Shown piece after piece: positions 24,569-32,278 of a stretch of DNA of 64,000 nucleotides. A program made the translations under genes and the position numbers. Origin of the DNA: Streptomyces sp. NBC_00448 (lineage in GTDB: Bacteria > Actinomycetota > Actinomycetes > Streptomycetales > Streptomycetaceae); the NCBI RefSeq assembly GCF_036014115.1, contig NZ_CP107913.1, positions 4,759,001-4,823,000 of the forward strand. The letters are read 5' to 3'. Each line of letters opens with the position of its first letter. The first letter of the stretch is position 1. The notes beneath the pieces were generated by a model. The model made no database searches and had not been told where the DNA came from. It was given only the letters and a program-made list of their open reading frames with translations.

Positions 24569-25327
24569 ATGGGCGTCTACTCGGAGCGGGTGCTGCCGCG
24601 GCTGGTCGACGCCGCCTGCGGATCACGGCAGGCCGCGGTGCTGCGCCGCCGGGTCTGCGCGCAACTCACCGGCGCGGTGGTGGAGATCGGCTTCGGCTCG
24701 GGGCGCAATGTGCCCTTCTACCCGCCCGCCGTGACCCGGGTGGACGCCGTGGAGCCCTCCGACACCGGCTGGCGGCTGGCCGGCGGCCGGGTGCGGGCCT
24801 CGTCCGTACCAGTGCTGCGCTCGGGCCAGGACGGGCAGGCGCTGCCGTACGCCGACGCGACCTTCGACGCGGCCGTCTCCACCTGGACGCTGTGCACGAT
24901 CCCGGACCCGTACGCCGCCCTGCGGGAGGTACGGCGCGTGCTGCGGCCGGGCGGCACCCTGCGGTTCGTGGAGCACGGCCTCGCGCCCGACGCGGAGGTA
25001 CGGCGCTGGCAGCGGCGGCTCGAACCGTTCCAGCGCCGGCTGGCCGGCGGCTGCCGGCTCACCCGCCCGATCCCGGACCTGCTGACCGGCGCGGGCTTCA
25101 CGCTGACCGAGCTGGACGTGTTCTACGAGGAGGGCGCGCCGCGCTTCGTCGGCGCGATGTCGCTGGGCAGCGCGGTGGTGGCGGAGCCGTCGCGGGAGGA
25201 GTCGGCGCCGGAACGGGAGTCGGAGCGGGAGCCTGCGTCGGAGCCGCAGAGGTCGGATGCCGCGAGGCACGCGTCGTCGTCGGTGAGGCAGGACCCGGGC
25301 CCGGCGCCGGGGGAGCCCGCGAGCTGA
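24569..25327 (+). CDS. Class I SAM-dependent methyltransferase
   Basis: About 252 residues. Motif I is Val-Val-Glu-Ile-Gly-Phe-Gly-Ser-Gly-Arg-Asn near residues 31-41, followed by the acidic Val-Glu-Pro loop, a Tyr-Ala-Asp-Ala-Thr-Phe-Asp-Ala motif II and Leu-Arg-Pro-Gly-Gly-Thr-Leu motif III, as in UbiE/Methyltransf_11 proteins acting on small molecules or lipids. Start taken at ATG 24569 where the domain begins. The last 48 residues are Glu/Ser/Arg-rich, off the family, and overlap the end of the convergent marR-type gene by 205 bases. Substrate unknown. Confidence 0.85.
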   Translation: MGVYSERVLPRLVDAACGSRQAAVLRRRVCAQLTGAVVEIGFGSGRNVPFYPPAVTRVDAVEPSDTGWRLAGGRVRASSVPVLRSGQDGQALPYADATFDAAVSTWTLCTIPDPYAALREVRRVLRPGGTLRFVEHGLAPDAEVRRWQRRLEPFQRRLAGGCRLTRPIPDLLTGAGFTLTELDVFYEEGAPRFVGAMSLGSAVVAEPSREESAPERESEREPASEPQRSDAARHASSSVRQDPGPAPGEPAS

Positions 25328-25821
25328 CCCTGCGCGGCCTCGTCCGCGCTCAGGCCGCCGAGCGCCTCCACCCGGTCGGGGGCGGGCCGGCCGGCCGCGG
25401 CGATCCGCAGCAGTTCGTACAGCGTCTCGCGCTGCGCGGGGTCGAGTGCGCCCAGGACGTCGTCCTCGGCGCCGGCCAGCGCGAACTCGGCCGCGGCCAG
25501 CCGCCGGATGCCCGGGTCGGTGAGGCTGACGATGTGGCGGCGCCGGTCCTCCGGTGAGCGGTGCCGCTCCACCAGGCCGTCGGCCTCCAGTTCGTTGAGC
25601 AGCCCGACGACGTTGGCCCGGTCCAGCATCAGGGTCGAGGACAGCGCCTGCTGGGTGCTGCCGTGCAGGTCCCGCAGGACCGTGAGCGCCACCAGGTGGC
25701 GCGGCCGCAGCCCGAGCGGCGCCAGCACGGACTCCCCGCGCAGCCGCATCCGCCGCGCGAGCTGGTCGAGCAGCGCTCCGGACCGCCTCGGCGGCTGGTT
25801 CAGCACGGGCAGAGAGGCCAT
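25123..25821 (-). CDS. MarR family transcriptional regulator
   Basis: A 232-residue protein with a winged-helix DNA-binding domain at about residues 15-150: Leu-Arg-Pro-Arg-His-Leu-Val-Ala-Leu, Leu-Asp-Arg-Ala-Asn-Val-Val-Gly-Leu-Leu-Asn-Glu-Leu and the wing Arg-Ser-Pro-Glu-Asp-Arg-Arg-Arg-His. The usual MarR length is about 150-165; the remaining 65 residues (Ser/Asp/Gly-rich) lie antisense to the methyltransferase tail. ATG at 25821. Divergent from the azoreductase gene 85 bases away, the usual layout of a MarR redox repressor and its target. Confidence 0.9.
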   Translation of the reverse strand: MASLPVLNQPPRRSGALLDQLARRMRLRGESVLAPLGLRPRHLVALTVLRDLHGSTQQALSSTLMLDRANVVGLLNELEADGLVERHRSPEDRRRHIVSLTDPGIRRLAAAEFALAGAEDDVLGALDPAQRETLYELLRIAAAGRPAPDRVEALGGLSADEAAQGQLAGSPGAGPGSCLTDDDACLAASDLCGSDAGSRSDSRSGADSSRDGSATTALPSDIAPTKRGAPSS

Positions 25822-25906
25822 TCCCCGAGTCTACCCAGTCCGCCGGGAATGGTGGCGTGCTATAAATCGTTGGTGCTACACAAACCATCTGTGGAAGGTC
25901 AACGAC
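25822..25906. promoter_or_regulatory. Divergent promoter region, marR-type gene / azoreductase
   Basis: 85 bases shared by the two divergent genes and unusually AT-rich from 25858 (tataaatcg). Likely contains both promoters and the MarR operator; no perfect palindrome was found, only the imperfect pair ttggt and aacca around 25869-25886. Confidence 0.5.
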
Positions 25907-26551
25907 ATGCCTCACCTCCTGCACATCGACGCGAGCATCCAGGGCGAGCGGTCCGTCAGCCGCAAGCTGACCGCGCGCGCCGCCGCCGTCTGGCGCGCGG
26001 CCCACCCGGCCGGGACCGTCACCCACCGGGACCTCGGCGCACACCCGCTGCCCCACCTGGTCCCCGCCACCGTGCACTCCGGCGCCGTTCCCGCGGCCGA
26101 CCGCACTCCCGAGCAGGCCGCCGCCTGGGCGCTGAGCGAGGAGATCGTCGGCGAGGTCAAGGCGGCCGACACCGTCCTGCTCGGCCTGCCGCTCTACAAC
26201 TTCGGCGCCCCCAGCGGCGTCAAGACCTGGGTCGACCACCTCATCGCGCCGGGGCTCTCGGTGGACGGCGAGACGATGGCACCGCTGCTCGGCGGGCGCG
26301 AGATGGTGGTGCTCGCGTCCCGCGGCGGCGGCTACGGCGCCGGCACGCCCCGCGAGGGCTGGGACCACGCCGAGCCCTGGCTCCCGCACGGTCTGTCGCT
26401 GACCGGCCTGGAGCCGCGCTTCATCACCGCGGAGCTGACGCTTGCCGGGAGCAACCCGGCGATGGCCGAGCTGGTGCCGCAGGCCGAGGAGAGCCTGGCG
26501 GCGGCCGAGGCCGCGATCGACGACCTGTGGAAGTCGCCGGTAGCGGTCTGA
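25907..26551 (+). CDS. FMN-dependent NADH-azoreductase
   Basis: A 214-residue flavodoxin-like quinone/azo reductase. The start His-Leu-Leu-His-Ile-Asp-Ala-Ser-Ile-Gln-Gly-Glu-Arg-Ser-Val-Ser is the phosphate-binding loop, Leu-Pro-Leu-Tyr-Asn-Phe-Gly-Ala-Pro-Ser and Ser-Arg-Gly-Gly-Gly-Tyr contact the flavin. AzoR enzymes reduce quinones and azo compounds by two electrons. ATG at 25907 with GGAAGG upstream. Probably controlled by the divergent MarR protein, which would respond to quinones (inference). Confidence 0.92.
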   Translation: MPHLLHIDASIQGERSVSRKLTARAAAVWRAAHPAGTVTHRDLGAHPLPHLVPATVHSGAVPAADRTPEQAAAWALSEEIVGEVKAADTVLLGLPLYNFGAPSGVKTWVDHLIAPGLSVDGETMAPLLGGREMVVLASRGGGYGAGTPREGWDHAEPWLPHGLSLTGLEPRFITAELTLAGSNPAMAELVPQAEESLAAAEAAIDDLWKSPVAV

Positions 26552-26810
26552 CCGGACCCTCCCGGGTGCCGCGGAGCGGTCCGAACAGACCCTCCCGGGT
26601 GCCTCGCGCCCCTGGCACCCGGGACCACCTGCCGGTGGGGAGGCGCCCCACGCCGGTGCGCCTCCCGCGCGGCTCGGGGAACCGGGCGGCTCGGGGAACC
26701 GGGCCGCAGGCCCGGCCCCCGCGGCCTGCGTCCGGACCGACGGCCGCCGTGGGTCGGCCGCGCGGTTCCCCGCGCCCCTGTTGTGGCCGGCCGCCGCTGT
26801 CGGGGCCGGG

Positions 26811-27467
26811 TCAGGCGAGGGTTTTGCAGAGGTCGTCCGCCGGGCCGTGGAGTGCGAGCAGGGTGTGGCTGGTGCGGCCACCGGCGGGGGCGATCCGCAC
26901 CGACATGAAGCCGTGGGCGACGATCCACCGGTTGTGGGGGTGGTCGGCGGTGTGGAAGCCGGCGGACCAGTCGTTGCCGCTGAGCACGCTGACACCTGGC
27001 GCCGGGTAGGTGATCACACCGGTGCCGGAGATGTCGCTGACCACGGAACGGCCGGTGGCGAGGTTGGTGGTCCGCATCAGCAGCGGGCCGCTCTCGATCG
27101 CGAACACCGGGTCGCCCGCGTCGTCGGTCCAGGTCTTCAGCGTCAGGTCGGCGACCGGGAAGTCCGCGTGCGAGGGGAACGCGCAGACCTCGCCCGCCGG
27201 GTAGTCGAACGGCTCCTGCACCGGGTGCGTGACGACCGGACCGTGCAGGCCGGGCGGCGGCGCCGGGGACAGCGGAAACACGGCGGCCTGACCCGCATCG
27301 GCCACGACGGCCCCGTCCGCGTACGCGTCCCCGTCCCCGTACCCACTCGCACTCGCACTCGCGGGTCCGCCGAGCAGTACGGCGACCGCACCCGTCACCG
27401 TGGCGGCGACCCCGATCCGCCACCCCCACCGCCCGCCGCGTACACCCCTTCGCCCGCTGATGCCCAT
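26811..27467 (-). CDS. Secreted protein of unknown function
   Basis: A 218-residue exported protein: an Arg/Gly-rich start, hydrophobic core at residues 20-36 and cleavage near Ala-Ser-Ala-Ser-Ala. The mature part is beta-rich, with a cysteine in Gly-Glu-Val-Cys-Ala-Phe-Pro and another four residues before the end (Leu-Cys-Lys-Thr-Leu-Ala) that could pair. Such proteins are common in Streptomyces and have no known role. ATG at 27467; the gene stands alone, with repeated CCCTCCCGGGTGCC stretches downstream (26552-26620). Confidence 0.75.
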   Translation of the reverse strand: MGISGRRGVRGGRWGWRIGVAATVTGAVAVLLGGPASASASGYGDGDAYADGAVVADAGQAAVFPLSPAPPPGLHGPVVTHPVQEPFDYPAGEVCAFPSHADFPVADLTLKTWTDDAGDPVFAIESGPLLMRTTNLATGRSVVSDISGTGVITYPAPGVSVLSGNDWSAGFHTADHPHNRWIVAHGFMSVRIAPAGGRTSHTLLALHGPADDLCKTLA

Positions 27468-27692
27468 CGCGCCGCCTCCTCCCGTCCCGTCGTCCGCTAC
27501 GACGTCGTCCGATCGCCGTCATCCGCCGCGGGGTCGCCGAATCCCGTGCCCGGCACGTCCGTTCGCCCCCCGTAAACCCAGACGAACGGAAGCGCCGCGC
27601 CCGCTCAGCGTGGCGTGTACAAAGGACGTGAGGGAAGACTTTTCGATCCTGCCCGAAATGACGCGGCCGGGTCGGGCGGGGAGGCGGGCATC

Positions 27693-28688
27693 ATGCGAAT
27701 CCACTTCACGCTGGACGATCTGGCCCGCACCCGGCTGGCACCCGCGCCGAGCCCGCTGGCGATGACCAGCCTCAGCGTCTACCGGCTCGGCCACGGACCG
27801 CCCTCGCCCGGCCTCGACCTGTGGCGCCGCACCGTACGGGCCGGGCTGCGGGCCTCGACCGACGGCGGGTACGACCCGTTCGCCGAGCTGGCGCCGACCG
27901 CGCCGTCCCACCCCGTGCCCCGCTTCCTGCGGCCGTACGCCGGACTGCGCACGCTGGACGAGGAGTTGGAGCGGTTACGGGCGACGCCCCGGCAGTCGCT
28001 GCGGGCGGACATCGACTACATCGCGCGCCACCGCGACCTGCCGCCCCGGACGGTCCGCGACCTCGCCGACGCCCGTCCGCACGAGACCGCGCGCCTCGCC
28101 GCCGCCGTACGCGCCTACCACCGCGTGGCGGTCGCCCCGTACCGCGAAGGGCTGGCCGCCGCGCTCGCCGCCGACCGCGCCGTGCGCAGCCGCCAACTCC
28201 TGGACGGCGGCGTCGAGTCCGTGCTGCGCGGCCTCCACCCGCGGATGCGCTGGCGGCCGCCGGTGCTGGAACTCGTCGGGCACGGCGACGGCGACGAGTA
28301 CCGGCTCGGCGGACGCGGCCTCGTCCTGGCGCCGGGCGCGTTCAGCACGTACGTGCCCTGCGACCCCGCCGACGAGCAACCCACCCTCTACTACGAGGTC
28401 TTCGGCGGCGGCGCCCGGCCCGCCCTCTTCACCCACCTCGCCCTGCCCGACGACCGCCGCACCGCGCTGGCCGCCCTCCTCGGGCACAGCCGCGCCGCCG
28501 TCCTCCAGGTCGCCGCCGACGGCGCCTCCACCAACCAACTCGCCGCACGCGCGGGCCTGTCGGCGGCCTCCGCCTCCAAACACGCGAGCGTCCTGCGCGA
28601 CGCCGGCCTGCTCGCCACCCATCGCACCGGCCGCGCCGTCCACCACACCCTCACCCCCTTGGGCGCCCAACTCCTTTTGGCACCCTGA
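27693..28688 (+). CDS. ArsR-like winged-helix transcriptional regulator
   Basis: A 331-residue regulator with an N-terminal domain of unknown ligand (residues 1-250) and a C-terminal winged helix: Thr-Asn-Gln-Leu-Ala-Ala-Arg-Ala-Gly-Leu-Ser-Ala-Ala-Ser-Ala-Ser-Lys-His as helix-turn-helix and Thr-His-Arg-Thr-Gly-Arg-Ala-Val-His-His-Thr-Leu as wing. This layout is a large, uncharacterised family in Streptomyces. ATG at 27693 with GGGAGG upstream. No obvious target nearby except possibly the broken beta-lactamase-like gene that follows convergently. Confidence 0.85.
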   Translation: MRIHFTLDDLARTRLAPAPSPLAMTSLSVYRLGHGPPSPGLDLWRRTVRAGLRASTDGGYDPFAELAPTAPSHPVPRFLRPYAGLRTLDEELERLRATPRQSLRADIDYIARHRDLPPRTVRDLADARPHETARLAAAVRAYHRVAVAPYREGLAAALAADRAVRSRQLLDGGVESVLRGLHPRMRWRPPVLELVGHGDGDEYRLGGRGLVLAPGAFSTYVPCDPADEQPTLYYEVFGGGARPALFTHLALPDDRRTALAALLGHSRAAVLQVAADGASTNQLAARAGLSAASASKHASVLRDAGLLATHRTGRAVHHTLTPLGAQLLLAP

Positions 28689-28760
28689 CCCGTGGGGCGC
28701 CGCCGCCCCAAGTCCCTCCGCCCGCACGGGGGAACAGCCGAGGCCGAGCACCCGGGCCGA

Positions 28761-28991
28761 TCACGCGCACGCGGCATGTACGGCGTCGCTGACCGCACTT
28801 TGGTGGTGGGCTCCTTCGTGGCCGCCGGTGAGCAGGTCGGTGAGGTGGACCAAGACCAGACCGCGGGCCGGGTCCGCCCAGGCGAGACAGCGGTTGCTCC
28901 CGTTGTGCCCGAAGGTGTCGGCGGCACTGCTCCGCCCCATGGGGGCCGGCCCCGGGACGGCCCGCTGCCCGCGCCGCCCGCCCGCCACCAC
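28761..28991 (-). pseudogene. C-terminal remnant of a beta-lactamase-family serine hydrolase
   Basis: Seventy-six codons, of which the last 55 match the end of class C-type serine hydrolases: Thr-Phe-Gly-His-Asn-Gly-Ser-Asn, then Ala-Trp-Ala-Asp-Pro-Ala-Arg-Gly-Leu-Val-Leu and Leu-Thr-Asp-Leu-Leu. The His-Asn-Gly takes the place of the third active-site motif. The Ser-X-X-Lys and Tyr-X-Asn parts are absent; upstream sequence (28992-29150) is not recognisable, so most of the gene has been lost. Confidence 0.7.
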
Positions 28992-29172
28992 CGTACGGCC
29001 CCGCCCGGAACCGCCGTCCCGCCGAGCCCAGGCCGATCCGCGTGCCCCGCGCCGATCCGGGCCGCCCGCGCCGACGGCTTCCGGGCCGCTCGCGCCAACG
29101 ACTTCCGGGTGACCGGCACCCGACGGATTCCGGGCAGCCGCGCGGCTCGACTCCGTAAACGTTGCCGTTCTC

Positions 29173-29202
29173 TTGACACCGCTCGGAGCCAGGGCCGATT
29201 CT
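29173..29202 (+). promoter_or_regulatory. Probable promoter of the GH16 glucanase gene
   Basis: TTGACA at 29173-29178 and GATTCT at 29197-29202 with an 18-base spacer, close to the housekeeping consensus of Streptomyces. The palindrome at 29210-29233 would overlap the start of transcription. Confidence 0.55.
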
Positions 29203-29209
29203 CCTGGGT

Positions 29210-29233
29210 GTGCCTGAGAGCGCTCTCAGGCAC
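29210..29233. promoter_or_regulatory. 24-bp perfect palindrome, LacI/CebR-type operator
   Basis: The sequence is a perfect 24-bp inverted repeat whose core, TGAGAGCGCTCTCA at 29215-29228, follows the GAGCGCTC centre of LacI-family boxes such as CebR. It sits just downstream of the promoter of a beta-glucanase, the classic place for repression relieved by glucan oligosaccharides. The regulator gene is not in the window. Confidence 0.8.
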
Positions 29234-29307
29234 TGCCGGGTTCTCTCCGACCGGCAACGCGCACGACCCCCCACAACCCCCCACAGGAGAAGGAGAGGGA
29301 GGACAGC

Positions 29308-31194
29308 ATGTCCACCCCAGAAACGCGCGTACCACCACCGCGCCGTCGAGGCGGTGCACGGCACGGGATACGCGGCGGCCGCGCCGTGGTCGGGCTGATC
29401 GCCGCGGTCGCGGCGTTCACCGGCCTCGCCCTGGCCGGTTCGCCGTCCGCGATGGCCACCACGGGCGCCAACGCGAACACGAGCACGGCCGCGAAGGCCG
29501 CGCCGGCGGCGAAGGCGGCGAAGGCGGCCGCAGCCAAGCCCGCCGCGGCACCCTCCGACGTGCCGGCCGCGCCGGCCGGGTTCAGCACCACCTGGAGCGA
29601 CGACTTCAACGGCGCCGCCAACTCCGCGCTGGACACCGGCACCTGGCGCTACGACGACGGCGCCGGCGCGAACTTCGGCACCGGCGAGATCGAGACCACG
29701 ACCAACAGCACCTCCAACGTCTACCACGACGGCAACGGCCACCTGGTGCTGAAGGCGCTGCACGACGGCACCGACCCCAACTCCGGCTGGACCTCCGGCC
29801 GGGTGGAGACGCAGGCGGACGGGTTCGGCGCGCGGCCGGGCGGCGTGGTGCGCGTCCAGGCGTCGATCCAGCAGCCGAACCTCGACACCACCAGCGGCGC
29901 GGGCTACTGGCCGGCGTTCTGGATGCTGGGCTCGCCGCTGCGGGTCGGTGTCGGCTGGCCGGGCTCCGGCGAGGTCGACATCATGGAGGACATCAACGCC
30001 CGCAGCTCGGTGTTCGGCACGCTGCACTGCGGGGTGAGCCCCGGCGGGCCGTGCAACGAGTCGACCGGCATCGGTTCCGGTGAGCGCGCCTGCGCGGGCT
30101 GCCAGACCGGGTACCACACCTACGCGGTGGAGATCGACCGCTCGACGTCGCCCGAGCAGATCCGCTACTACCTCGACGGCGCCGAGTACTTCACCATCAA
30201 CTCCAGCCAGGTGGACGCCACCACCTGGGCCAACGCCGTCGACCACAGCTACTACGTGATCTTCGACCTGGCGATCGGCGGCGCCTTCCCTGGCGCCTTC
30301 GGCGGCGGCCCGACCGCCGCGACCGCGTCCGGCGGCCAGATGAACATCGACTACGTGGCCGTCTACAACAAGCCGGCCGCCGGCGACCTCGGCCCGAACA
30401 TCGCGCAGGGCAAGCCGACCACGTCCTCCTCGAACGAGAGCGCGGACTTCCCGGCGTCCAACGCGACCGACGGCGACATCTCCACCCGCTGGTCGAGCGG
30501 CTTCTCCGACCCGCAGTGGGTCCAGGTCGACCTCGGCCAGTCCTACGCCCTCACGCACGCGAGCCTCACCTGGGAGGCGGCCGCGGCATCGGCCTACCAG
30601 CTACAGGTGTCCGCCGACGGCCAGAACTGGACCACCGTCTACACCAACAACAACAGCCCGCAGGACCTCCAGGACACCGCGCTGAACACCACGGCGCGCT
30701 ACGTGCGGGTCTACGCGACCGCGAGAGCGAGCCAGTACGGCGACTCGCTCTACGAGTTGGCGCTGTACGGCACGCCGTCGGACGGCGGCAACCCGGGCGG
30801 CGGCACGGCCACGCTGCTGTCCCAGGGCAAGACGGCCACCGCCTCCTCCACGGAGAACGCGAGCTTCCCGGCGTCCGCCGCGGTCGACGGCGACACCGGC
30901 ACCCGCTGGTCGAGCGGCTTCTCCGACCCGCAGTGGCTCCAGGTCGACCTCGGCGCCACGCACACGATCAGCCAGGTGAAGCTCGACTGGGAACCCGCGT
31001 ACGCGACGGCGTTCCAGATCCAGACCTCGCCCGACGGCCAGAACTGGACGTCGGTCTACTCCACCACCAGCGGGACCGGCGGCGAGCAGACGTTGCCGGT
31101 GACCGGATCGGGCCGCTACGTGCGCCTGTACGGCACGCAGCGGGCCACGCAGTACGGGTACTCCCTCTGGGAGTTCCAGGTCTACGGCAGCTGA
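29308..31194 (+). CDS. Secreted GH16 endo-beta-glucanase (laminarinase type) with two CBM32 modules
   Basis: A 628-residue exported enzyme. A long twin-Arg-like start (Arg-Arg-Arg) and hydrophobic segment at residues 26-44 give export, then an Ala/Lys linker. The GH16 domain spans about 92-355 with the catalytic motif Glu222-Val-Asp224-Ile-Met-Glu227; the Met insertion is the laminarinase (beta-1,3-glucanase) form. Two C-terminal discoidin-like CBM32 modules (about 365-490 and 505-628) share Trp-Ser-Ser-Gly-Phe-Ser-Asp-Pro-Gln-Trp. It likely degrades fungal or plant beta-1,3-glucan. Control by a LacI-type operator is indicated upstream; two strong hairpins follow. Confidence 0.95.
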   Translation: MSTPETRVPPPRRRGGARHGIRGGRAVVGLIAAVAAFTGLALAGSPSAMATTGANANTSTAAKAAPAAKAAKAAAAKPAAAPSDVPAAPAGFSTTWSDDFNGAANSALDTGTWRYDDGAGANFGTGEIETTTNSTSNVYHDGNGHLVLKALHDGTDPNSGWTSGRVETQADGFGARPGGVVRVQASIQQPNLDTTSGAGYWPAFWMLGSPLRVGVGWPGSGEVDIMEDINARSSVFGTLHCGVSPGGPCNESTGIGSGERACAGCQTGYHTYAVEIDRSTSPEQIRYYLDGAEYFTINSSQVDATTWANAVDHSYYVIFDLAIGGAFPGAFGGGPTAATASGGQMNIDYVAVYNKPAAGDLGPNIAQGKPTTSSSNESADFPASNATDGDISTRWSSGFSDPQWVQVDLGQSYALTHASLTWEAAAASAYQLQVSADGQNWTTVYTNNNSPQDLQDTALNTTARYVRVYATARASQYGDSLYELALYGTPSDGGNPGGGTATLLSQGKTATASSTENASFPASAAVDGDTGTRWSSGFSDPQWLQVDLGATHTISQVKLDWEPAYATAFQIQTSPDGQNWTSVYSTTSGTGGEQTLPVTGSGRYVRLYGTQRATQYGYSLWEFQVYGS

Positions 31195-31201
31195 TCCGGA
31201 C

Positions 31202-31237
31202 GCGCCCTGGTGCCAACTCCCCGCCGCACCAGGGCGC
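31202..31237 (+). terminator. Terminator hairpin 1 after the GH16 gene
   Basis: GCGCCCTGGTG (31202-31212) pairs perfectly with CACCAGGGCGC (31227-31237), beginning eight bases after the stop codon. Confidence 0.75.
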
Positions 31238-31247
31238 CCCTTCCACT

Positions 31248-31289
31248 GAGCCGTGCGGGCCGGGCTGTCAGGACCGGCCCGCACGGCTC
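31248..31289 (+). terminator. Terminator hairpin 2 after the GH16 gene
   Basis: A 16-bp perfect stem, GAGCCGTGCGGGCCGG (31248-31263) with its complement at 31274-31289 and a 10-base loop, ten bases beyond the first hairpin. Together they isolate the glucanase transcript. Confidence 0.75.
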
Positions 31290-31440
31290 CTCCGTCCGCA
31301 GCCGGAAGCACCGTTCCGGCCGCGCCCAGCCCCGGGCGCGGCCATGGGGGCGTAAAGGGGGTGCCAGGAAGGGCGCGCCGGGCGTCAGGGGGGCGTCAAG
31401 GAAGGGCTCGCGAGCCCGGCCGAAACCTAGCGTCTGGGGC

Positions 31441-31998
31441 ATGGGACACGGTGAGCACTCCGGCGCGGTACCCCGGGCGCGGATCGGCGGAGCGGACGGC
31501 CCCGCGGTCGCGGCCGATCGCGCGTGGGCCGGGCGGCTGTGGAGCGCGTACGGCGCGGCCGCGACGGTGCTGGCCGTGGCGCTGGTGATGGACGGGTGGG
31601 ACGGCACGCTGGACATGCTGCGGCTCGCGGCGTGCGGGGTGCTCTCGACGGCGCTGTTCGCGATCCTGCTGCCGGCGCGCACCACGGCGGGCGACGGCTG
31701 GCTGGAGGTGCGCGGGCTGGTGCGCAGGCGGCGCGTGCACACGGACTACCTGGTGTCGGCGCGGTTCCTGGGGGAGATAGACCGCCGGGTGGTGCTGCGC
31801 GACGCGTTCGGCGGGCGCGTGTCGGTGGAGGTGCGGGTGCTGCTCGCCAACCCGTTCCTGTGGCACGAGCTCGACCGCGGCGCCCGGCGCGCCCACACCG
31901 CCGGGCTGCTCCCCGACCGCAGCGCGCTGCGCGAACTGGCCGAGTCGATCGACACGGCCGGCGCCCGTGAGCTGCTGTCGGCCGCGGGCATGCCCTGA
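31441..31998 (+). CDS. Two-pass membrane protein of unknown function
   Basis: A 185-residue protein with two membrane segments at about residues 34-51 and 59-79, followed by a cytoplasmic domain of about 100 residues that reads like a PH-type barrel (Gly-Trp-Leu-Glu-Val-Arg-Gly-Leu-Val-Arg-Arg-Arg-Arg-Val, then Arg-Val-Val-Leu-Arg-Asp). ATG at 31441. Proteins of this plan are widespread in Streptomyces without known function. It lies alone between the glucanase and subtilase genes. Confidence 0.75.
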   Translation: MGHGEHSGAVPRARIGGADGPAVAADRAWAGRLWSAYGAAATVLAVALVMDGWDGTLDMLRLAACGVLSTALFAILLPARTTAGDGWLEVRGLVRRRRVHTDYLVSARFLGEIDRRVVLRDAFGGRVSVEVRVLLANPFLWHELDRGARRAHTAGLLPDRSALRELAESIDTAGARELLSAAGMP

Positions 31999-32278
31999 CG
32001 GGCGGTCGTGGCGCCCGATCGGCTGACGCGGAAGCGCGGCAGGTGTGTCGGGGTGGGAGGCGGCCCCGGTCGCGGCGGATGGTGGTGGGTGGTGGTGGCG
32101 CCCGCCGGACGCGCTCTCGTTCCGCGTGTGGACGTTCGCGCCGCTCCAGAAGCCCAGCAGCCCAGCAGCTCAGTCGCTCAGCAATTCAGCAGCTCCGAAG
32201 CTCCGTATCCCGGTAGCCGCCGTGGCCCTCGTGGCCCCTGCGGTTCCCCCACCGAACCCCCCACCCCACGGAGACCGA

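Larger units (their letters stand above)
28992..29307. other. Intergenic region upstream of the GH16 gene
   Basis: No gene supported. It contains a -35-like TTGACA at 29173-29178, a possible GATTCT -10 at 29197-29202 and a 24-bp palindrome directly after, then a purine-rich ribosome binding site (aggagaaggagaggga) before 29308. Confidence 0.6.

Noticed and set aside
26552..26650. Repeated CCCTCCCGGGTGCC stretches as a CRISPR or attachment site
   Set aside because: Only two near copies without regular spacers; more likely small intergenic repeats or hairpins.
32045..32278. Longer subtilase start
   Set aside because: The signal peptide begins exactly at the ATG 32279; upstream codons have no export or propeptide features.
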